Source: Candida dubliniensis CD36
Taxonomy: Eukaryota; Ascomycota; Pichiomycetes; Serinales; Debaryomycetaceae
Length of the DNA: 64,000 nt
NCBI RefSeq assembly: GCF_000026945.1
Contig: NC_012863.1
Location: forward strand, 1,145,501-1,209,500
Reading direction: 5' to 3'
Translations under genes and position numbers: made by a program
Shown here: piece after piece, positions 9,353-20,612 of the stretch
How the letters are laid out: each line of letters opens with the position of its first letter
How positions within the stretch are numbered: position 1 is the stretch's first letter
The notes under the pieces: generated by a model
Database searches by the model: none
What the model saw: the letters and a program-made list of their open reading frames with translations, nothing else
Told to the model about the DNA's origin: nothing

Positions 9353-11062
9353 ATGGGTGCCTGTTGTAGTTGTTTAGGTAATCGTGGAGGTGATGGAAGT
9401 CATACTCAATTATTATTAGCAGAAAATGAAAGAGAAGCCATTTCAGCCTTATTACAATACTTGGAAAACCGTTCTGACGTTGATTTTTTCAGCAATGGAC
9501 CACTTCGTGCATTGAGTACTTTGGTTTATTCGGAAAATATCGATTTACAAAGAAGTGCGGCATTAGCATTTGCTGAAATTACCGAAAAAGATGTTAGAGA
9601 AGTTAATAGAGATGTATTGGAACCAATCTTGATATTATTACAACTGGCTGATTCAGAAGTACAGCGTGCTGCATGTGGAGCTTTAGGGAACTTGGCAGTA
9701 AACACAGAAAACAAGATCTTAATTGTTGAAATGGGGGGATTAGAACCATTGATTAGACAAATGATGTCAACTAATATTGAGGTTCAATGTAATGCTGTTG
9801 GATGTATAACCAATTTGGCCACTCAAGATGATAATAAATCGAAAATTGCTAAAAGTGGTGCATTGATCCCATTAACTAAATTGGCCAAATCAAAAGATAT
9901 CAGAGTTCAAAGAAATGCTACTGGGGCATTATTAAATATGACCCATTCTGGTGAAAATAGACAAGAATTGGTTAATGCTGGTGCCGTGCCGGTATTGGTC
10001 TCCTTGTTATCCAATGAAGATGCTGATGTACAATATTACTGTACTACAGCTCTTTCTAATATTGCTGTTGACGAAGTGAACAGAAAGAAATTGGCTAGTA
10101 CTGAGCCTAAATTAGTTGGACAATTGGTACATTTAATGGACTCACCATCACCTCGTGTTCAATGTCAAGCAACTTTAGCATTAAGAAACTTGGCATCAGA
10201 TTCTGGGTATCAAGTTGAAATTGTTAGAGCAGGAGGTTTACCTCATTTGGTGCAATTATTGACATGTAATCATCAACCTTTGGTTTTAGCTGCCGTTGCT
10301 TGTATCAGAAACATATCGATCCATCCATTAAATGAGGCATTAATCATTGAAGCAGGCTTCTTGAAACCATTGGTTGGATTGTTGGATTATACCGATTCGG
10401 AAGAGATTCAATGTCATGCGGTCTCTACTTTGAGAAATTTGGCTGCATCTTCAGAAAAGAATAGAACAGCATTATTGGCTGCTGGTGCGGTGGATAAATG
10501 TAAAGAATTGGTATTAAAAGTGCCACTTACAGTTCAACTGGAAATTTCTGCTTGTTTTGCTATTTTGGCTTTAGCTGATGATTTGAAACCTAAATTGTAT
10601 GAAAGTCATATTATTGATGTATTGATACCATTAACTTTTAGTGAAAATGGAGAAGTTTGTGGGAATTCTGCTGCTGCATTAGCTAATTTATGTTCAAGAG
10701 TCTCTAATGAACACAAACAATATATTTTGAATAATTGGGCTCAACCTAATGAAGGTATTTATGGATTCCTCATTAGATTCTTGGAAAGTGGTAGTCCAAC
10801 GTTTGAACATATTGCCTTGTGGACAATTTTACAATTATTAGAATCTAATAATACTGAAATTAATGCTTTAATAAAAGAGAATGAAACTATTTTAGCAGGA
10901 ATTAAGAATTTAAGTGCTTCTCAACAACAAATACAACAATCACAAATAAGTCAAACAACAACAACAACAACAGCAGCAGCAGCAACTAATGAAGATCAAT
11001 TTGAAGATCCAAAAGTAGAATTGTTTAATTTGACTCAACAAATCTTACAAATATTAGGATAA
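9353..11062 (+). CDS. VAC8: Vacuolar membrane armadillo-repeat protein Vac8
   Basis: 569 aa, close to the ~578 aa of S. cerevisiae Vac8. The N-terminus MGACCSCLG has Gly2 for myristoylation and Cys4, Cys5 and Cys7 for palmitoylation, placing it on the vacuole membrane. Residues about 40-515 form tandem armadillo repeats with typical units such as [15 protein letters not shown] and [16 protein letters not shown]. The tail (about 525-555) is Gln/Thr/Ala-rich and variable, followed by a short conserved end ending in QQILQILG. In yeast Vac8 serves vacuole inheritance, homotypic fusion, nucleus-vacuole junctions and Cvt/autophagy. CTG codons 98 (9644-9646) and 396 (10538-10540) align with serine in the S. 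cerevisiae protein as I recall it, which supports the CUG-Ser code. The start is fixed by the lipidation motif. Confidence 0.96.
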   Translation: MGACCSCLGNRGGDGSHTQLLLAENEREAISALLQYLENRSDVDFFSNGPLRALSTLVYSENIDLQRSAALAFAEITEKDVREVNRDVLEPILILLQLADSEVQRAACGALGNLAVNTENKILIVEMGGLEPLIRQMMSTNIEVQCNAVGCITNLATQDDNKSKIAKSGALIPLTKLAKSKDIRVQRNATGALLNMTHSGENRQELVNAGAVPVLVSLLSNEDADVQYYCTTALSNIAVDEVNRKKLASTEPKLVGQLVHLMDSPSPRVQCQATLALRNLASDSGYQVEIVRAGGLPHLVQLLTCNHQPLVLAAVACIRNISIHPLNEALIIEAGFLKPLVGLLDYTDSEEIQCHAVSTLRNLAASSEKNRTALLAAGAVDKCKELVLKVPLTVQLEISACFAILALADDLKPKLYESHIIDVLIPLTFSENGEVCGNSAAALANLCSRVSNEHKQYILNNWAQPNEGIYGFLIRFLESGSPTFEHIALWTILQLLESNNTEINALIKENETILAGIKNLSASQQQIQQSQISQTTTTTTAAAATNEDQFEDPKVELFNLTQQILQILG

Positions 11063-11327
11063 AAGAAAAAAAAAATTTGAACAAAATTACAATAGTTCTT
11101 GTTCAAAGAGAAAAAAAAGTGGGATAAATATATATTTAAATATTTCAATATATTTATGTATTCAATAGTTTGATTTTAATATTAATTAGTTTAAAGTTTT
11201 GATTTAATTGTGATAATACCAACCAAGCAACCAACCAAGCAACCAACAAACCATCTTTGCTCATTCAATTGAATCAAAAAATACTACTTCTGAAGGTGTA
11301 TACAAAACAGTTATATATTTAGATAAT

Positions 11328-12836
11328 CTAATTTGCTAGAGGTTCAGTTTGTTTCTCCTTTGTTGGTTCTCTGATTGTGCTCTCACTAACTTTCAATTGA
11401 GTTAATTTATCTAATAATTTATCATCAACATTATCAACATTTTCTTCTCCTTTAGTTGCATTCTCCAATTGTTGATACTCAGTTTCATCGTTTGAAGTTT
11501 CTCCATTAATTTCTTTATATAAATCATTCAATTCCTTTTCAAGCTCTTCATCTTCTACTTCTTCTTGTTCATCATTCTGTTTATAATCATTTGTTAATGC
11601 ATGATTAATTTCATTTTCTTTAGCAATTTGTTCATCAATATCAATTTTCAAATCATCTATATCATTTAAATTCACTTTATTATTCATATTTTGTAAGATT
11701 TTCGAACTAATTAATAATTGATGATACATTTGATAATTTAAATCAGAATCATTAATTTTAACAAGAATATTATTTAATTCATCATATAAATTTAATGAAT
11801 TCATTAATGATTTAGTTAATACCATTTTCCGATTCATTAATTTTTTCAATCGAAATTTCCATTCTGATTTAGGTAATGTTAATAATGTTGATTTATAATC
11901 AATTTCATTTAATTTCATTTGTAAATAATCATTTCGATTTTGTAAATTAATTAAATTTTGTTGAATATTTATAATTCCAATATCATCATCAGTTATTTCT
12001 AAATTATTATCAAATTTAATATATATTGTATCATCATTTCCTGATATGGTAGTTGGTTGACGTATCGTGCATACTGATTTATAAATACTCCAATATTTTA
12101 ACAAAATTTCAAAATCAATTTTTTTCAATTCATGACCACTGTTGTTGTTGTTGTTGTTGTTGTTGATGCTTTTGGTTTTTAAAAATTGATATAAGGTATG
12201 ATTATTAAATAATTTGCTAGAATAAGTTCCTTGTTTCGAAATTTCTTTTCGAATTATTTCAAGATATTGATTACTCAATTTTGTCAATTGCTCCCATGCT
12301 ATAAATCTATCATGTTTCAAATTACCCGTTTTGGGATCAATTACAGAATATTGTTTTGAGAAAATTGAATTAATCCCCCATTTAATCCATGATTTAGGTG
12401 ATATATAATCAATAATCAGGGTTCCCTTGTTAACCCATTCTGAATCATTCTCTCCATTAATAAACAATGAATACGGTATGAAAACTTTCCGATGAACAAC
12501 TAATTCATTAATTATTGGTCCAAGATTTTGAGGCAGTCCATATTTGGAAATACTTAAAAATGAAGAAAGATTGAATTCATCACCACCGCCGCCACCACCA
12601 CTACTACTACTACCCCCTAAAGTACGATTAGCTGTATTTGTAACAAATGAAATATCAGAATCTGGAAATTTTGATGAAGTAATTAATTTTAATAATAATG
12701 TTTGCCAGGCATATATATTTGCTTCATATCCTTCTGGATTAAGAATTTTATTCTTTTCAAAATTTGAATATAAAGAAGCTAATCTTGATTCTTTAAATTC
12801 AGGTATTGATTTAATAAAAGTTTCTATATCTGACAT
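11328..12836 (-). CDS. CHM7: ESCRT-III-like protein, Chm7/CHMP7 family
   Basis: 502 aa; S. cerevisiae Chm7 is about 450 aa. Residues 1-230 look like the family's N-terminal winged-helix-type region that binds membrane. They are interrupted by a Ser/Gly tract at about 75-86. A run of eight Asn near 226-233 separates this from a charged helical C-terminal half (about 260-450) of Snf7/ESCRT-III character. The protein ends in a highly acidic stretch. Chm7 works with Heh1 at the inner nuclear membrane in nuclear pore surveillance and envelope sealing. The gene faces VAC8 tail to tail, 265 bp away, and follows NBP35 on the same strand. The family call rests on overall architecture and the N-terminal AWQTLLLKL-type segment. 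An unrelated coiled-coil protein is possible but less likely. Confidence 0.62.
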   Translation of the reverse strand: MSDIETFIKSIPEFKESRLASLYSNFEKNKILNPEGYEANIYAWQTLLLKLITSSKFPDSDISFVTNTANRTLGGSSSSGGGGGGDEFNLSSFLSISKYGLPQNLGPIINELVVHRKVFIPYSLFINGENDSEWVNKGTLIIDYISPKSWIKWGINSIFSKQYSVIDPKTGNLKHDRFIAWEQLTKLSNQYLEIIRKEISKQGTYSSKLFNNHTLYQFLKTKSINNNNNNNNSGHELKKIDFEILLKYWSIYKSVCTIRQPTTISGNDDTIYIKFDNNLEITDDDIGIINIQQNLINLQNRNDYLQMKLNEIDYKSTLLTLPKSEWKFRLKKLMNRKMVLTKSLMNSLNLYDELNNILVKINDSDLNYQMYHQLLISSKILQNMNNKVNLNDIDDLKIDIDEQIAKENEINHALTNDYKQNDEQEEVEDEELEKELNDLYKEINGETSNDETEYQQLENATKGEENVDNVDDKLLDKLTQLKVSESTIREPTKEKQTEPLAN

Positions 12837-13155
12837 TATATCATATATCGGATAATAGCATAACCTTAATCACCTATGTTTAGTAATAAAAATGGTGTGT
12901 GTGAAAGTACTGGTTGATAAGATTACCAGTCATCATTTATAGGTTGTTCTTTTTGCCACGATAACACGACCCATCGAATGTAATAGAAAGATAGACCACA
13001 ATTGGTAGCCCACATAGAATTGCTGATCCTCATCCCAATTACAGATTCTTACATTTTGGGGTAACTCTTTGAATCTATCCTTGCAACCCCTCTATTAAAT
13101 ACATCCTAGTTATTCTATAAATAAATACACACATCACCAATTGTTTTCTCTTGTT
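12837..13155. other. CHM7 upstream region / NBP35 3' flank
   Basis: 319 bp between two minus-strand genes. No repeat, RNA gene or recognisable regulatory site seen. Confidence 0.5.
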
Positions 13156-14151
13156 TTACTTAATTGCTAAATTTTCAAAGTTCAACTCTACTTGATCTCG
13201 TAAGGCATCAACAACATCTAATATTGCCGTTGCTGCTGGAGAATCAGGATAACTATCGAAAAAACATTCACCCATATCACATGCTTTACCAATTCTTGGA
13301 TCTAATGGTACTGAACCAAGGAAGGGAATTCCCAATTCTTGACATAATTTTTTACCTCCACCAGTAGTTGCTTTAAAAATTTGTGATTCCCCCTTACAAT
13401 TAGGACAAACAAACCCTGACATGTTTTCCACAAGTCCCAAGATTTTTATATTGGCTTTCCGACAAAAATCAATTTCTTTCCGTACATCCAATAATGCCAC
13501 TTCTTGAGGTGTAGTCACTATTAATGCTCCATCTATACCAACTTCTTTCATATACGTTGTCACTGATAAATGTTCATCGGAAGTCCCAGGAGGCGTATCC
13601 ACCACTAAATAATCTAGTTTTTCACCCCAATTGACATCTTTTAAAAATTGTTTAATTAATCCATTTTTTTTAGCTCCACGCCAAATAATTGCCAGATCAG
13701 GATCGGGTAACATGAATGAAATACTCATTAATCCTAAATTATCCGCCACATATACTGGAGACCAACCTGAATTTGACTGATGTACTGATTCACCTTCTGC
13801 TCCCAACATACGTGGTAATGATGGACCACAAATATCTAAATCCATAGCTCCCACTTCGATTTCTTCATCAGCAGCAATGGCCCATGCCAACATTGATGTG
13901 AATGTAGATTTCCCAACACCTCCTTTCCCACTTAATACTAATATTTTATGATCTATAGCAGATAATCTTTCAGTTATAATTGGTAAATCAGGATCTGGTC
14001 CTTTAAGAGTCAGTGAAGAACATATTTCTTGATTGGCACATCCTTTACATGCATCTCCCTTACCAGCAAGCTCCGATTCCGGACCCGGACAATGTTCTGG
14101 TTCTGGTGCAGCTAGTTGTGATTTTTCTATTTGTGTTTGACTTGGCGACAT
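13156..14151 (-). CDS. NBP35: Cytosolic Fe-S cluster assembly P-loop ATPase Nbp35
   Basis: 331 aa, against ~328 in S. cerevisiae. The N-terminal ferredoxin-like cluster site has Cys21, Cys35, Cys38 and Cys44 in the spacing C-x13-C-x2-C-x5-C. The Mrp/NBP35 ATPase domain follows, with the deviant Walker [12 protein letters not shown], the [10 protein letters not shown] segment and the [12 protein letters not shown] motif. The CPNC pair (in GFVCPNCKG) that holds the bridging cluster with Cfd1 is present. With Cfd1 it forms the scaffold on which [4Fe-4S] clusters are built for cytosolic and nuclear proteins. All key residues are intact. It lies between CHM7 and NUP145 on the same strand. Confidence 0.97.
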   Translation of the reverse strand: MSPSQTQIEKSQLAAPEPEHCPGPESELAGKGDACKGCANQEICSSLTLKGPDPDLPIITERLSAIDHKILVLSGKGGVGKSTFTSMLAWAIAADEEIEVGAMDLDICGPSLPRMLGAEGESVHQSNSGWSPVYVADNLGLMSISFMLPDPDLAIIWRGAKKNGLIKQFLKDVNWGEKLDYLVVDTPPGTSDEHLSVTTYMKEVGIDGALIVTTPQEVALLDVRKEIDFCRKANIKILGLVENMSGFVCPNCKGESQIFKATTGGGKKLCQELGIPFLGSVPLDPRIGKACDMGECFFDSYPDSPAATAILDVVDALRDQVELNFENLAIK

Positions 14152-14490
14152 GAAAAAAGCCGAATATTTTAAAGAATAATAATAGAATCAAATGAAAAGT
14201 AGTAGAAAGAAGAAGTATATAAATAAAAAGTGTATTAGTAATCTTGTGTGTGTGTATATATCTTGAGTGACGTTGGATTTGATAACTTTTTTTTTGTTTT
14301 GCCATATTTACACGACTTGTTTTTTTCATAGTCATATCTAAAAAAGCAATTCACGACTTATACAGAGCAATATCTTATATTTCCGATCGGTGGGATAGAT
14401 AGATATGTCAAATGATAATTGAATTACTGTAGATACTTAAAGTACATGTCTCTCTATTTCATTTTATATAAAAATTTTTTTACAAAATAT
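14152..14490. other. NBP35 upstream region / NUP145 3' flank
   Basis: 339 bp. Holds a short TG run near 14245-14255, T tracts and an A/T-rich leader. No RNA gene or convincing site found. Confidence 0.5.
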
Positions 14491-17400
14491 TTATTCTATG
14501 TTTTTTTTTAAATCCGCCAATCTTAATTCAAAGTATTTCTTATTCACATCATCTAATGGTAAATTTAAGATTTTTGATTTATCCGTAGCATTAAATTTGT
14601 CATTTTCAATAATTAAATTGCCAATAAATTTAGATATAATATCTAATGCAATTCTTTTATGAAATGAATCAATATTACTCAATGGTAAATTATCTAGTAA
14701 GAATTGAATAACCGATAAATCATTGTCATTTTGTAATACCACCAAATATTTCTCATAAATTCCTGCTCCTTTATTCCAATCAGAAATAATCAATCCATTT
14801 TCAGGAAATTTCGAAAGTACATTTTGTAATTGTGATTTATCTTGATTTGAATTGGATATCACTGTTCTTGGTCCTAATTCATTAACAATAGTAACGTGTG
14901 CTTCTTCCCATAAACTAACTTCTATTAAAGCTTCACATTCACCCCAGAAATCTTCGTTATTGTTCTTTTCAATAGCAACTGCCTTGTATATAACTGGTCT
15001 TGGAATTTTTAATACTTCTATCGCGTATTGTTCTTTATCAATTGTAGAACTTTTGATGTACAGTATTTTGGAATTTACCAATTTGCTAATAGCATCAGCA
15101 GCATCATTATCGTTGGTTAAATGGGCAAACACTAAGGCACTTTCTTTCCAATAATCAATTGACAGCAAATAATCACCAAATTCTTTAGTTATGGCATCAT
15201 AATTAAAATCTGCTAATATTTTACAGAATAACCATTTCAATTTAATATTCAATGAACTTGATGTGATAGATTCCAAATCAACACCTTTGACATATGCAAG
15301 TAAAACATCACCAACTGGATCCCCAATGGGTATCAGTGAACTAAATTTATTAATCAATTTTTTAATATCATTATAATCACCATAAAACAATTTTAAGGCC
15401 AAACCAAGATTCCAAGGTAATATTTCAAGAATTGGTTCAAAATCACCAGCTAATATTTGATAAATTTTAACAACAGCTGAAGGAATAGACAGGATAACTT
15501 GAAGTTGTTTCCAATTTTTCAATTGATTTTGAGCAATTGATTTCACTACCGCATCATTAGAATCAGATAAAGTTATCACTACTGATAAATGACTATTATT
15601 TGTTTGTATTGCAGTTTCAATAGCTTTAATCATATCACCAGAACACATATAGATGAATGTCTTCTCCAATGGATCATTCTTGTTTTCAGCCAAAAGTTTT
15701 TCAACCGATGACAAATTATAATTTTTCAACCAATCACCTAATAATTTCTTTCTGGTATTATCCATCAAGGCAGCACTAATTTCAGGGTTGGATTGGTTTA
15801 TAGTTAGTTTATCAAATAAAGCAGAACATAAGACGAAAACATCTTTTTCTTCCCTTTCTTGAGGAGTAGTGATTACATCTTTAAATTCAAACCCAGTAGT
15901 TTTTTCAATGATAGGGAAATCATTCACATTGCCATGACGATGACCAACAACTGTTTTAGATAAAAGTTTATGGAAAATTGTCGAAATATTATCAATATAT
16001 ATATCTTGGGATTCATCCATATCTTCAACAACACTTAATTTTTTCGTTGGTGTGGAAACTTTCAATACATTTTTATTGAAATCTGAAAATAAAATATCAT
16101 CAACTCTTTCAATATTTAATTTATCCAGTTTTTTCTTTGGTTCGGCAACATATGGAGCTAAAGCAGATGTTAATTGATTAGCCAATTCCAATTGAAGTAA
16201 CCAATCTTCAGAAGTTGGCAAGTTTGGACGAATTTGTATCGAATCAAAAACAACTTCATTCGAAACTGTTGGTTCATAAACTTTTTCATCAATGATTTCA
16301 TTCAAATCAACACCTGGAGGAATGAAATTTGCCAATTGATCCATATAAGTAACCAATTTCGGTGTTGGTGCTGATTCACGATCTGAATCTATAGTTATAT
16401 CACTTACTTGGGCACTGAGTTCTTCAGTGTTGTGTTCTTGTTGATACTTGATCAATTGCTGACTAATTTCATCTGAAACCAATCTACGTTTGATATTCAA
16501 AGGTTCATCAGATGGTGGAATAGTATATTCCCAACCACCAGGAACAACTTTTGTTTTTTCATTTAATTTTTGCTTTTTCAATTCCTGTTTATATTTTTCA
16601 TTTTCATAGATTTGTGAATATTCTCTTAACGCCTCCAATTCTTGAGCATCTTGCTTTCTTTTCATAACAATCCAATCCTTTTGGGAATTATTATCTTCAT
16701 CAATCAAACCCCAAATACTAAAATGTTTAACTTTGAAAACCCACACATAAGTTATTGGGTCATACGTGACAAACTCCATCCCTATTTGTTGTCTCAAGAA
16801 ATTTATGTGTTCAGTCACTGACAAATTAGCTCTTGGCTCAATGCCTTCAAGAGTAATTGTTGCTGGAACATTTAATCCAAACCCTATTTGAGGTTTACTA
16901 GGATAATTTTGATAAGCCAATACTACTTTTGGATTTATTTCAATAACTTTACCAAAAAGTTCTTTTTCCAATGATATACCTTGTTTTTGAGCATTGAAAT
17001 ATATCTGGGACAAATCAACCGGGAAATCATATGCAATCTGACCACATCCAACTCTGCCAATAATAAAATTGTCTAAATTCGAAAGTTGTTCAACATTCAT
17101 TTCTGACAATTGTTGAATAGTAGGTGAAGACCAATAACCATCATGAAGTTCTACTGATGGTTTCTCTTCGCTTTTAGTGATTGGTGGTTCTTTTTCAACT
17201 ATTCTTGTGGTAGATTTTGTTTCAGATTCCTCAAAAGTGTTACCAGTCTTGTATGAGTATCTTGCAAATGTCTTTTCACTAACAATTTCTTCATTATCAT
17301 CATTCTCGTCATCACTGTCATCATCACTTGGATAACTTGCTGTTAATAATCTATCAGCAGTAACCTTATTATCAATCACTTTTCTTCTCTTTGTATTGAA

Positions 17401-18495
17401 AACTTTATTTACATCGATCATATGATATTTCATAGGTTTACTTTTGATAATCAATCTTTTCATACTCCCAACTCTTCTAGCATCAATTGCTTTGTATGAA
17501 GGTCTAGAAATTGCCTTAGGGGTAACAAATGGTGTTGATGATGATGATGCAGCTGCTGCAGAAAGCATGATCCTCTTTTCCTTTGGCTTTAATACATCAT
17601 TACTAGTAAATAATCCTTTTAAAGATTCAAAAGTTGCTGATGTGTTCCCATTACGAATGAATTTAAATGTTTGACCTAATTTACTTAATAGGGATGATTT
17701 TGGTTTATGACTCTCCAGTTTTTCTAAATATGAGAATCTTCTTTTTTTATCTGATGATTCTTTCCCAATTCCTGTAAAAAGTGAAGTAGTGATGGATTCT
17801 GGCATATTTGAAGTGTTTGCTTGTAAATTCGAAATAACTTGAGAATAACTATAAGGATTGTTATTATTAACAGTAAGTTGATTTGATGGGGCTTGTAAAT
17901 TATTATTCTGTTGACTATTCCCAAATAAACTACCATTTGAAGTTCCAGAGTTGCCAAAAAGTCCACCAGATGAAGAACCCAATGTATTATTATTAAACAA
18001 CCCGCCTTGAGTAGATGAATTACCCAATGCTGCTCCATTTGCATTGGTGTTTGAAGTAGATGTGCCGAAAAGATTCGAGGTTGTTGATGTGGCATTATTA
18101 TTTCCAAATAAATTGGTGGTTCCAGATGGTTTTGCTGTTGATCCAAATAGATTAGTGGTTCCTGTATTTGCTTGGTTATTAGAATTGCCAAATAAATTAG
18201 ACCCAGTTGCATTTGACGTGGTATTATTTGCAGAATTTCCAAAAAGACCGCCTGTAGAATTTGTTGCATTATTTGATGAATTTCCAAACAAACCTGAACC
18301 TGATGTAGTATTAGTATTCAGATTACCAAATAATCCACCACCACTTGTATTGGATGTATTTCCAAAAGTATTTGCTGTTGTTGTTGGACCACCAATTGAA
18401 GCTCGTCTTCCAAAACCTGAAGATGAACCCCAACTATTTCCATTGGCATTGCCTGTATTGATTGATCCAGATCCAGATCCAAAATTGAAGGACAT
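14491..18495 (-). CDS. NUP145: Nucleoporin Nup145, autoprocessed precursor (Nup145N + Nup145C)
   Basis: 1334 aa, near the ~1317 aa of S. cerevisiae Nup145. Residues 1 to about 210 are a low-complexity FG domain with many GLFGN-type repeats (FG, GLFG, NLFG), the permeability-barrier and Kap-binding region. The Nup98-type autoproteolytic domain (peptidase S59) follows at about 450-593 and ends at the HFS cleavage site, H591-F592-S593, where F592-S593 is cut to give Nup145N and Nup145C. The remaining ~740 residues form the alpha-helical scaffold that joins the Y-complex with Nup84, Nup120 and Sec13. A polyAla/Ser tract lies near residues 307-320. No frameshift was seen. Frame-shifted shadows over the FG region are repeat artefacts. 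Confidence 0.95.
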   Translation of the reverse strand: MSFNFGSGSGSINTGNANGNSWGSSSGFGRRASIGGPTTTANTFGNTSNTSGGGLFGNLNTNTTSGSGLFGNSSNNATNSTGGLFGNSANNTTSNATGSNLFGNSNNQANTGTTNLFGSTAKPSGTTNLFGNNNATSTTSNLFGTSTSNTNANGAALGNSSTQGGLFNNNTLGSSSGGLFGNSGTSNGSLFGNSQQNNNLQAPSNQLTVNNNNPYSYSQVISNLQANTSNMPESITTSLFTGIGKESSDKKRRFSYLEKLESHKPKSSLLSKLGQTFKFIRNGNTSATFESLKGLFTSNDVLKPKEKRIMLSAAAASSSSTPFVTPKAISRPSYKAIDARRVGSMKRLIIKSKPMKYHMIDVNKVFNTKRRKVIDNKVTADRLLTASYPSDDDSDDENDDNEEIVSEKTFARYSYKTGNTFEESETKSTTRIVEKEPPITKSEEKPSVELHDGYWSSPTIQQLSEMNVEQLSNLDNFIIGRVGCGQIAYDFPVDLSQIYFNAQKQGISLEKELFGKVIEINPKVVLAYQNYPSKPQIGFGLNVPATITLEGIEPRANLSVTEHINFLRQQIGMEFVTYDPITYVWVFKVKHFSIWGLIDEDNNSQKDWIVMKRKQDAQELEALREYSQIYENEKYKQELKKQKLNEKTKVVPGGWEYTIPPSDEPLNIKRRLVSDEISQQLIKYQQEHNTEELSAQVSDITIDSDRESAPTPKLVTYMDQLANFIPPGVDLNEIIDEKVYEPTVSNEVVFDSIQIRPNLPTSEDWLLQLELANQLTSALAPYVAEPKKKLDKLNIERVDDILFSDFNKNVLKVSTPTKKLSVVEDMDESQDIYIDNISTIFHKLLSKTVVGHRHGNVNDFPIIEKTTGFEFKDVITTPQEREEKDVFVLCSALFDKLTINQSNPEISAALMDNTRKKLLGDWLKNYNLSSVEKLLAENKNDPLEKTFIYMCSGDMIKAIETAIQTNNSHLSVVITLSDSNDAVVKSIAQNQLKNWKQLQVILSIPSAVVKIYQILAGDFEPILEILPWNLGLALKLFYGDYNDIKKLINKFSSLIPIGDPVGDVLLAYVKGVDLESITSSSLNIKLKWLFCKILADFNYDAITKEFGDYLLSIDYWKESALVFAHLTNDNDAADAISKLVNSKILYIKSSTIDKEQYAIEVLKIPRPVIYKAVAIEKNNNEDFWGECEALIEVSLWEEAHVTIVNELGPRTVISNSNQDKSQLQNVLSKFPENGLIISDWNKGAGIYEKYLVVLQNDNDLSVIQFLLDNLPLSNIDSFHKRIALDIISKFIGNLIIENDKFNATDKSKILNLPLDDVNKKYFELRLADLKKNIE
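16717..16725 (-). other. NUP145: Nup145 autoproteolytic HFS site
   Basis: Codons for His591, Phe592 and Ser593 within the local context VKHFSIWGL. In the Nup98/Nup145 family the Ser attacks the Phe-Ser peptide bond after activation by His. All three residues are intact, so processing is expected. Confidence 0.9.
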
Positions 18496-18746
18496 TATAC
18501 AGAACTTAGGGATTGAATTGTCGTTGTTTGTTTGAATCTGATTCTTTTGTATATCAGTGTTTTTTTTTTTTTTTTTTTTTCATCCAACTAAGTAAGAAAT
18601 TGAGAGATGTGAAAAACAAAAACATATTATTCAGCTTCACACGACCCAAGTTCTTATTGAAATTACAAATATTAAACAATCATTAAGACAGGTCTATTAT
18701 TACATTTCACTATAAATATATGAATGGTACAAACTAAGAACTTGAT

Positions 18747-20285
18747 CTATTTCTCAGATACTTCAAGTTTAATGCTGGCTTCAGAACTATACCAAAATTT
18801 GTCAAATTTACGCAAGTTTCCTTTACTAGAGTAAACTTTATTCGGTATACCAACATCAACCAAATAATGTATAATATCACCATCTATCAAAGACATGTTC
18901 CCATTTTTATATGCAAGTATAATTCCTGATAATGGTAACCCCATTGAAATACACCACCGACAATTCAATTTCAATGAATCATCCAGTAAAGTACCGGACC
19001 CACCATCAATACCTGAAGGTATATCCAATGACATTATTTTATTTTGTTGTTGTGGTTCATTACACCATTTCATCAATTTCTTCAAAGTAGCTTGATCTTC
19101 ATCTTGATAAAATATATCTTCCAAGTGATCATCATACCCTTGTAATGCATCTATTATAATTTCCACTGGGGTATCTAGTTGATTATTAACAATATCTAAC
19201 AACTCAACAATATTGGAAATCATTACTTTGCCTCCCGCCAATTCAAATAATTTCCATTGTTGTTCTAAGTCTGCATCAACATCAATAGTATTTATCATAA
19301 ATGCCAACACTCTAACACCATGGTTGGTTAAATGACGACCCGTGGCAAAAGCTCGACTACCTCCTCTACCACTACCAATAAGCAACAAAACTAATGGTGG
19401 TAGATTGTGATTCTTTTTATTACTTAACCTTGACGCTCCTCCTAGTATGGATTCCATAATTAATTGACTCAAATTAATGGCACATACTTCAGCCATCATT
19501 GCCTGGGTAATTCCAAATGAATCTGTTGCTAATCTTTCAATTTCTAACAATTGTACTGGAGACGCCAAGGCAACATTACTTAAATTGTTAGCATTGATTA
19601 ATTTCAAATGTTGATGTTGTGTATCTTTATATCCATTTTGATGAATTACTGGAGTGCCGGTCTTACTAGTGGTTGCAGTTCCAATATTATCCCAATTGTC
19701 AGTTCTATTTTGATCTAAAACCATTTCGTCATTGTCATATTTTTCCTTTTTCAATTTATTGACATTTTCAACTTTATTATGCCCCACCAATCTATCACTA
19801 ATGTTGGTGTGATCCCGTTTTTGAAAATCGGCAAATACTGATTTCTTATCAAACATGGCTAGATTAGCTTGGAAATCAAAATCATTGGAACTTTTTATAT
19901 CTTGTACATCACTAGAGTTATCCCAATCTGCTTGTTCTGAACCTGCTGAAACGGCATGAGGTTTCAGAGTTTTCAATTTCGGAGTGTGTACTCGAGGTGT
20001 TCCTGGTTTTGAGGCAAATACTATTGCATCATCAATCAATTCACCATTTCTTGGTTTCAGCTTCTTTTTCTGTTGTTGTTTAAAATCTGGAGGTAATTGA
20101 ATTACTTTTAAATCAGAAATTTCAGAACTTTTAATATCCAAATATGGAATGGTTTGCTTGGGTTGGATAGATTGAATAGCATTCGAAAGTCTAATTTGTT
20201 GACTGTCGACCTGGGAAATTAAACCAGTTGATTTTGTTCCATCCTTTAATGTTAAATCAACTTTATAATTAAGAAATTCAGTCAT
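18747..20285 (-). CDS. EDC3: Enhancer of mRNA decapping Edc3
   Basis: 512 aa, close to S. cerevisiae Edc3 (~551 aa). Domain order is diagnostic. An LSm-like domain spans residues 1-70 (DLTLKDGTKSTGLISQVD, then IRLSNAI), which binds Dcp2 helical motifs. A linker follows with an FDF-type motif, FDFQANLAMFDKKSVFADF, at about 137-155. A C-terminal YjeF_N Rossmann domain spans about 245-505 (VLLLIGSGRGGSRAFATGR, then EIIIDALQGYD and DIPSGIDGG) and mediates dimerisation. The protein promotes decapping and scaffolds P-bodies in the cytoplasm. It lies 251 bp from NUP145 on the same strand. No odd features. Confidence 0.93.
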   Translation of the reverse strand: MTEFLNYKVDLTLKDGTKSTGLISQVDSQQIRLSNAIQSIQPKQTIPYLDIKSSEISDLKVIQLPPDFKQQQKKKLKPRNGELIDDAIVFASKPGTPRVHTPKLKTLKPHAVSAGSEQADWDNSSDVQDIKSSNDFDFQANLAMFDKKSVFADFQKRDHTNISDRLVGHNKVENVNKLKKEKYDNDEMVLDQNRTDNWDNIGTATTSKTGTPVIHQNGYKDTQHQHLKLINANNLSNVALASPVQLLEIERLATDSFGITQAMMAEVCAINLSQLIMESILGGASRLSNKKNHNLPPLVLLLIGSGRGGSRAFATGRHLTNHGVRVLAFMINTIDVDADLEQQWKLFELAGGKVMISNIVELLDIVNNQLDTPVEIIIDALQGYDDHLEDIFYQDEDQATLKKLMKWCNEPQQQNKIMSLDIPSGIDGGSGTLLDDSLKLNCRWCISMGLPLSGIILAYKNGNMSLIDGDIIHYLVDVGIPNKVYSSKGNLRKFDKFWYSSEASIKLEVSEK

Positions 20286-20612
20286 TGTTGGGAAATATCA
20301 AGGAATAAAGATCTTGTTTTTAATTGTTTGGTTGGATGGTTGGATGGTTGGTTGGTTGGTATGAACTTTTTTTTTTACCTTCCACGGCAGAATTTTTGGA
20401 GGAAATTTTTTTTTTTTGGGTCTACACATAATTTGATACTTCTTACACGACAATATTTATGTTGCAAATTTACCATCAACTGAATCAATTCAAACGGACG
20501 GAAGGTCTATATTTCAATAGTAAAGGGGTATACATTTAAAGGAAAACTATATTTTAAAAACTAATAATCAAACAAAGGAGATATATATAATTAAAGGTTT
20601 ACATTCATTTGT
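20286..20612. other. EDC3 upstream region / 3' flank of the secreted-protein gene
   Basis: 327 bp. Holds a GGTT/GGAT tetranucleotide run at about 20326-20360 and two T tracts (20368-20377, 20408-20418). No other feature recognised. Confidence 0.55.

Noticed and set aside
17724..18535. Long frames on both strands over the NUP145 FG region
   Set aside because: Frame-shifted readings of the GLFG/Asn repeats of NUP145.
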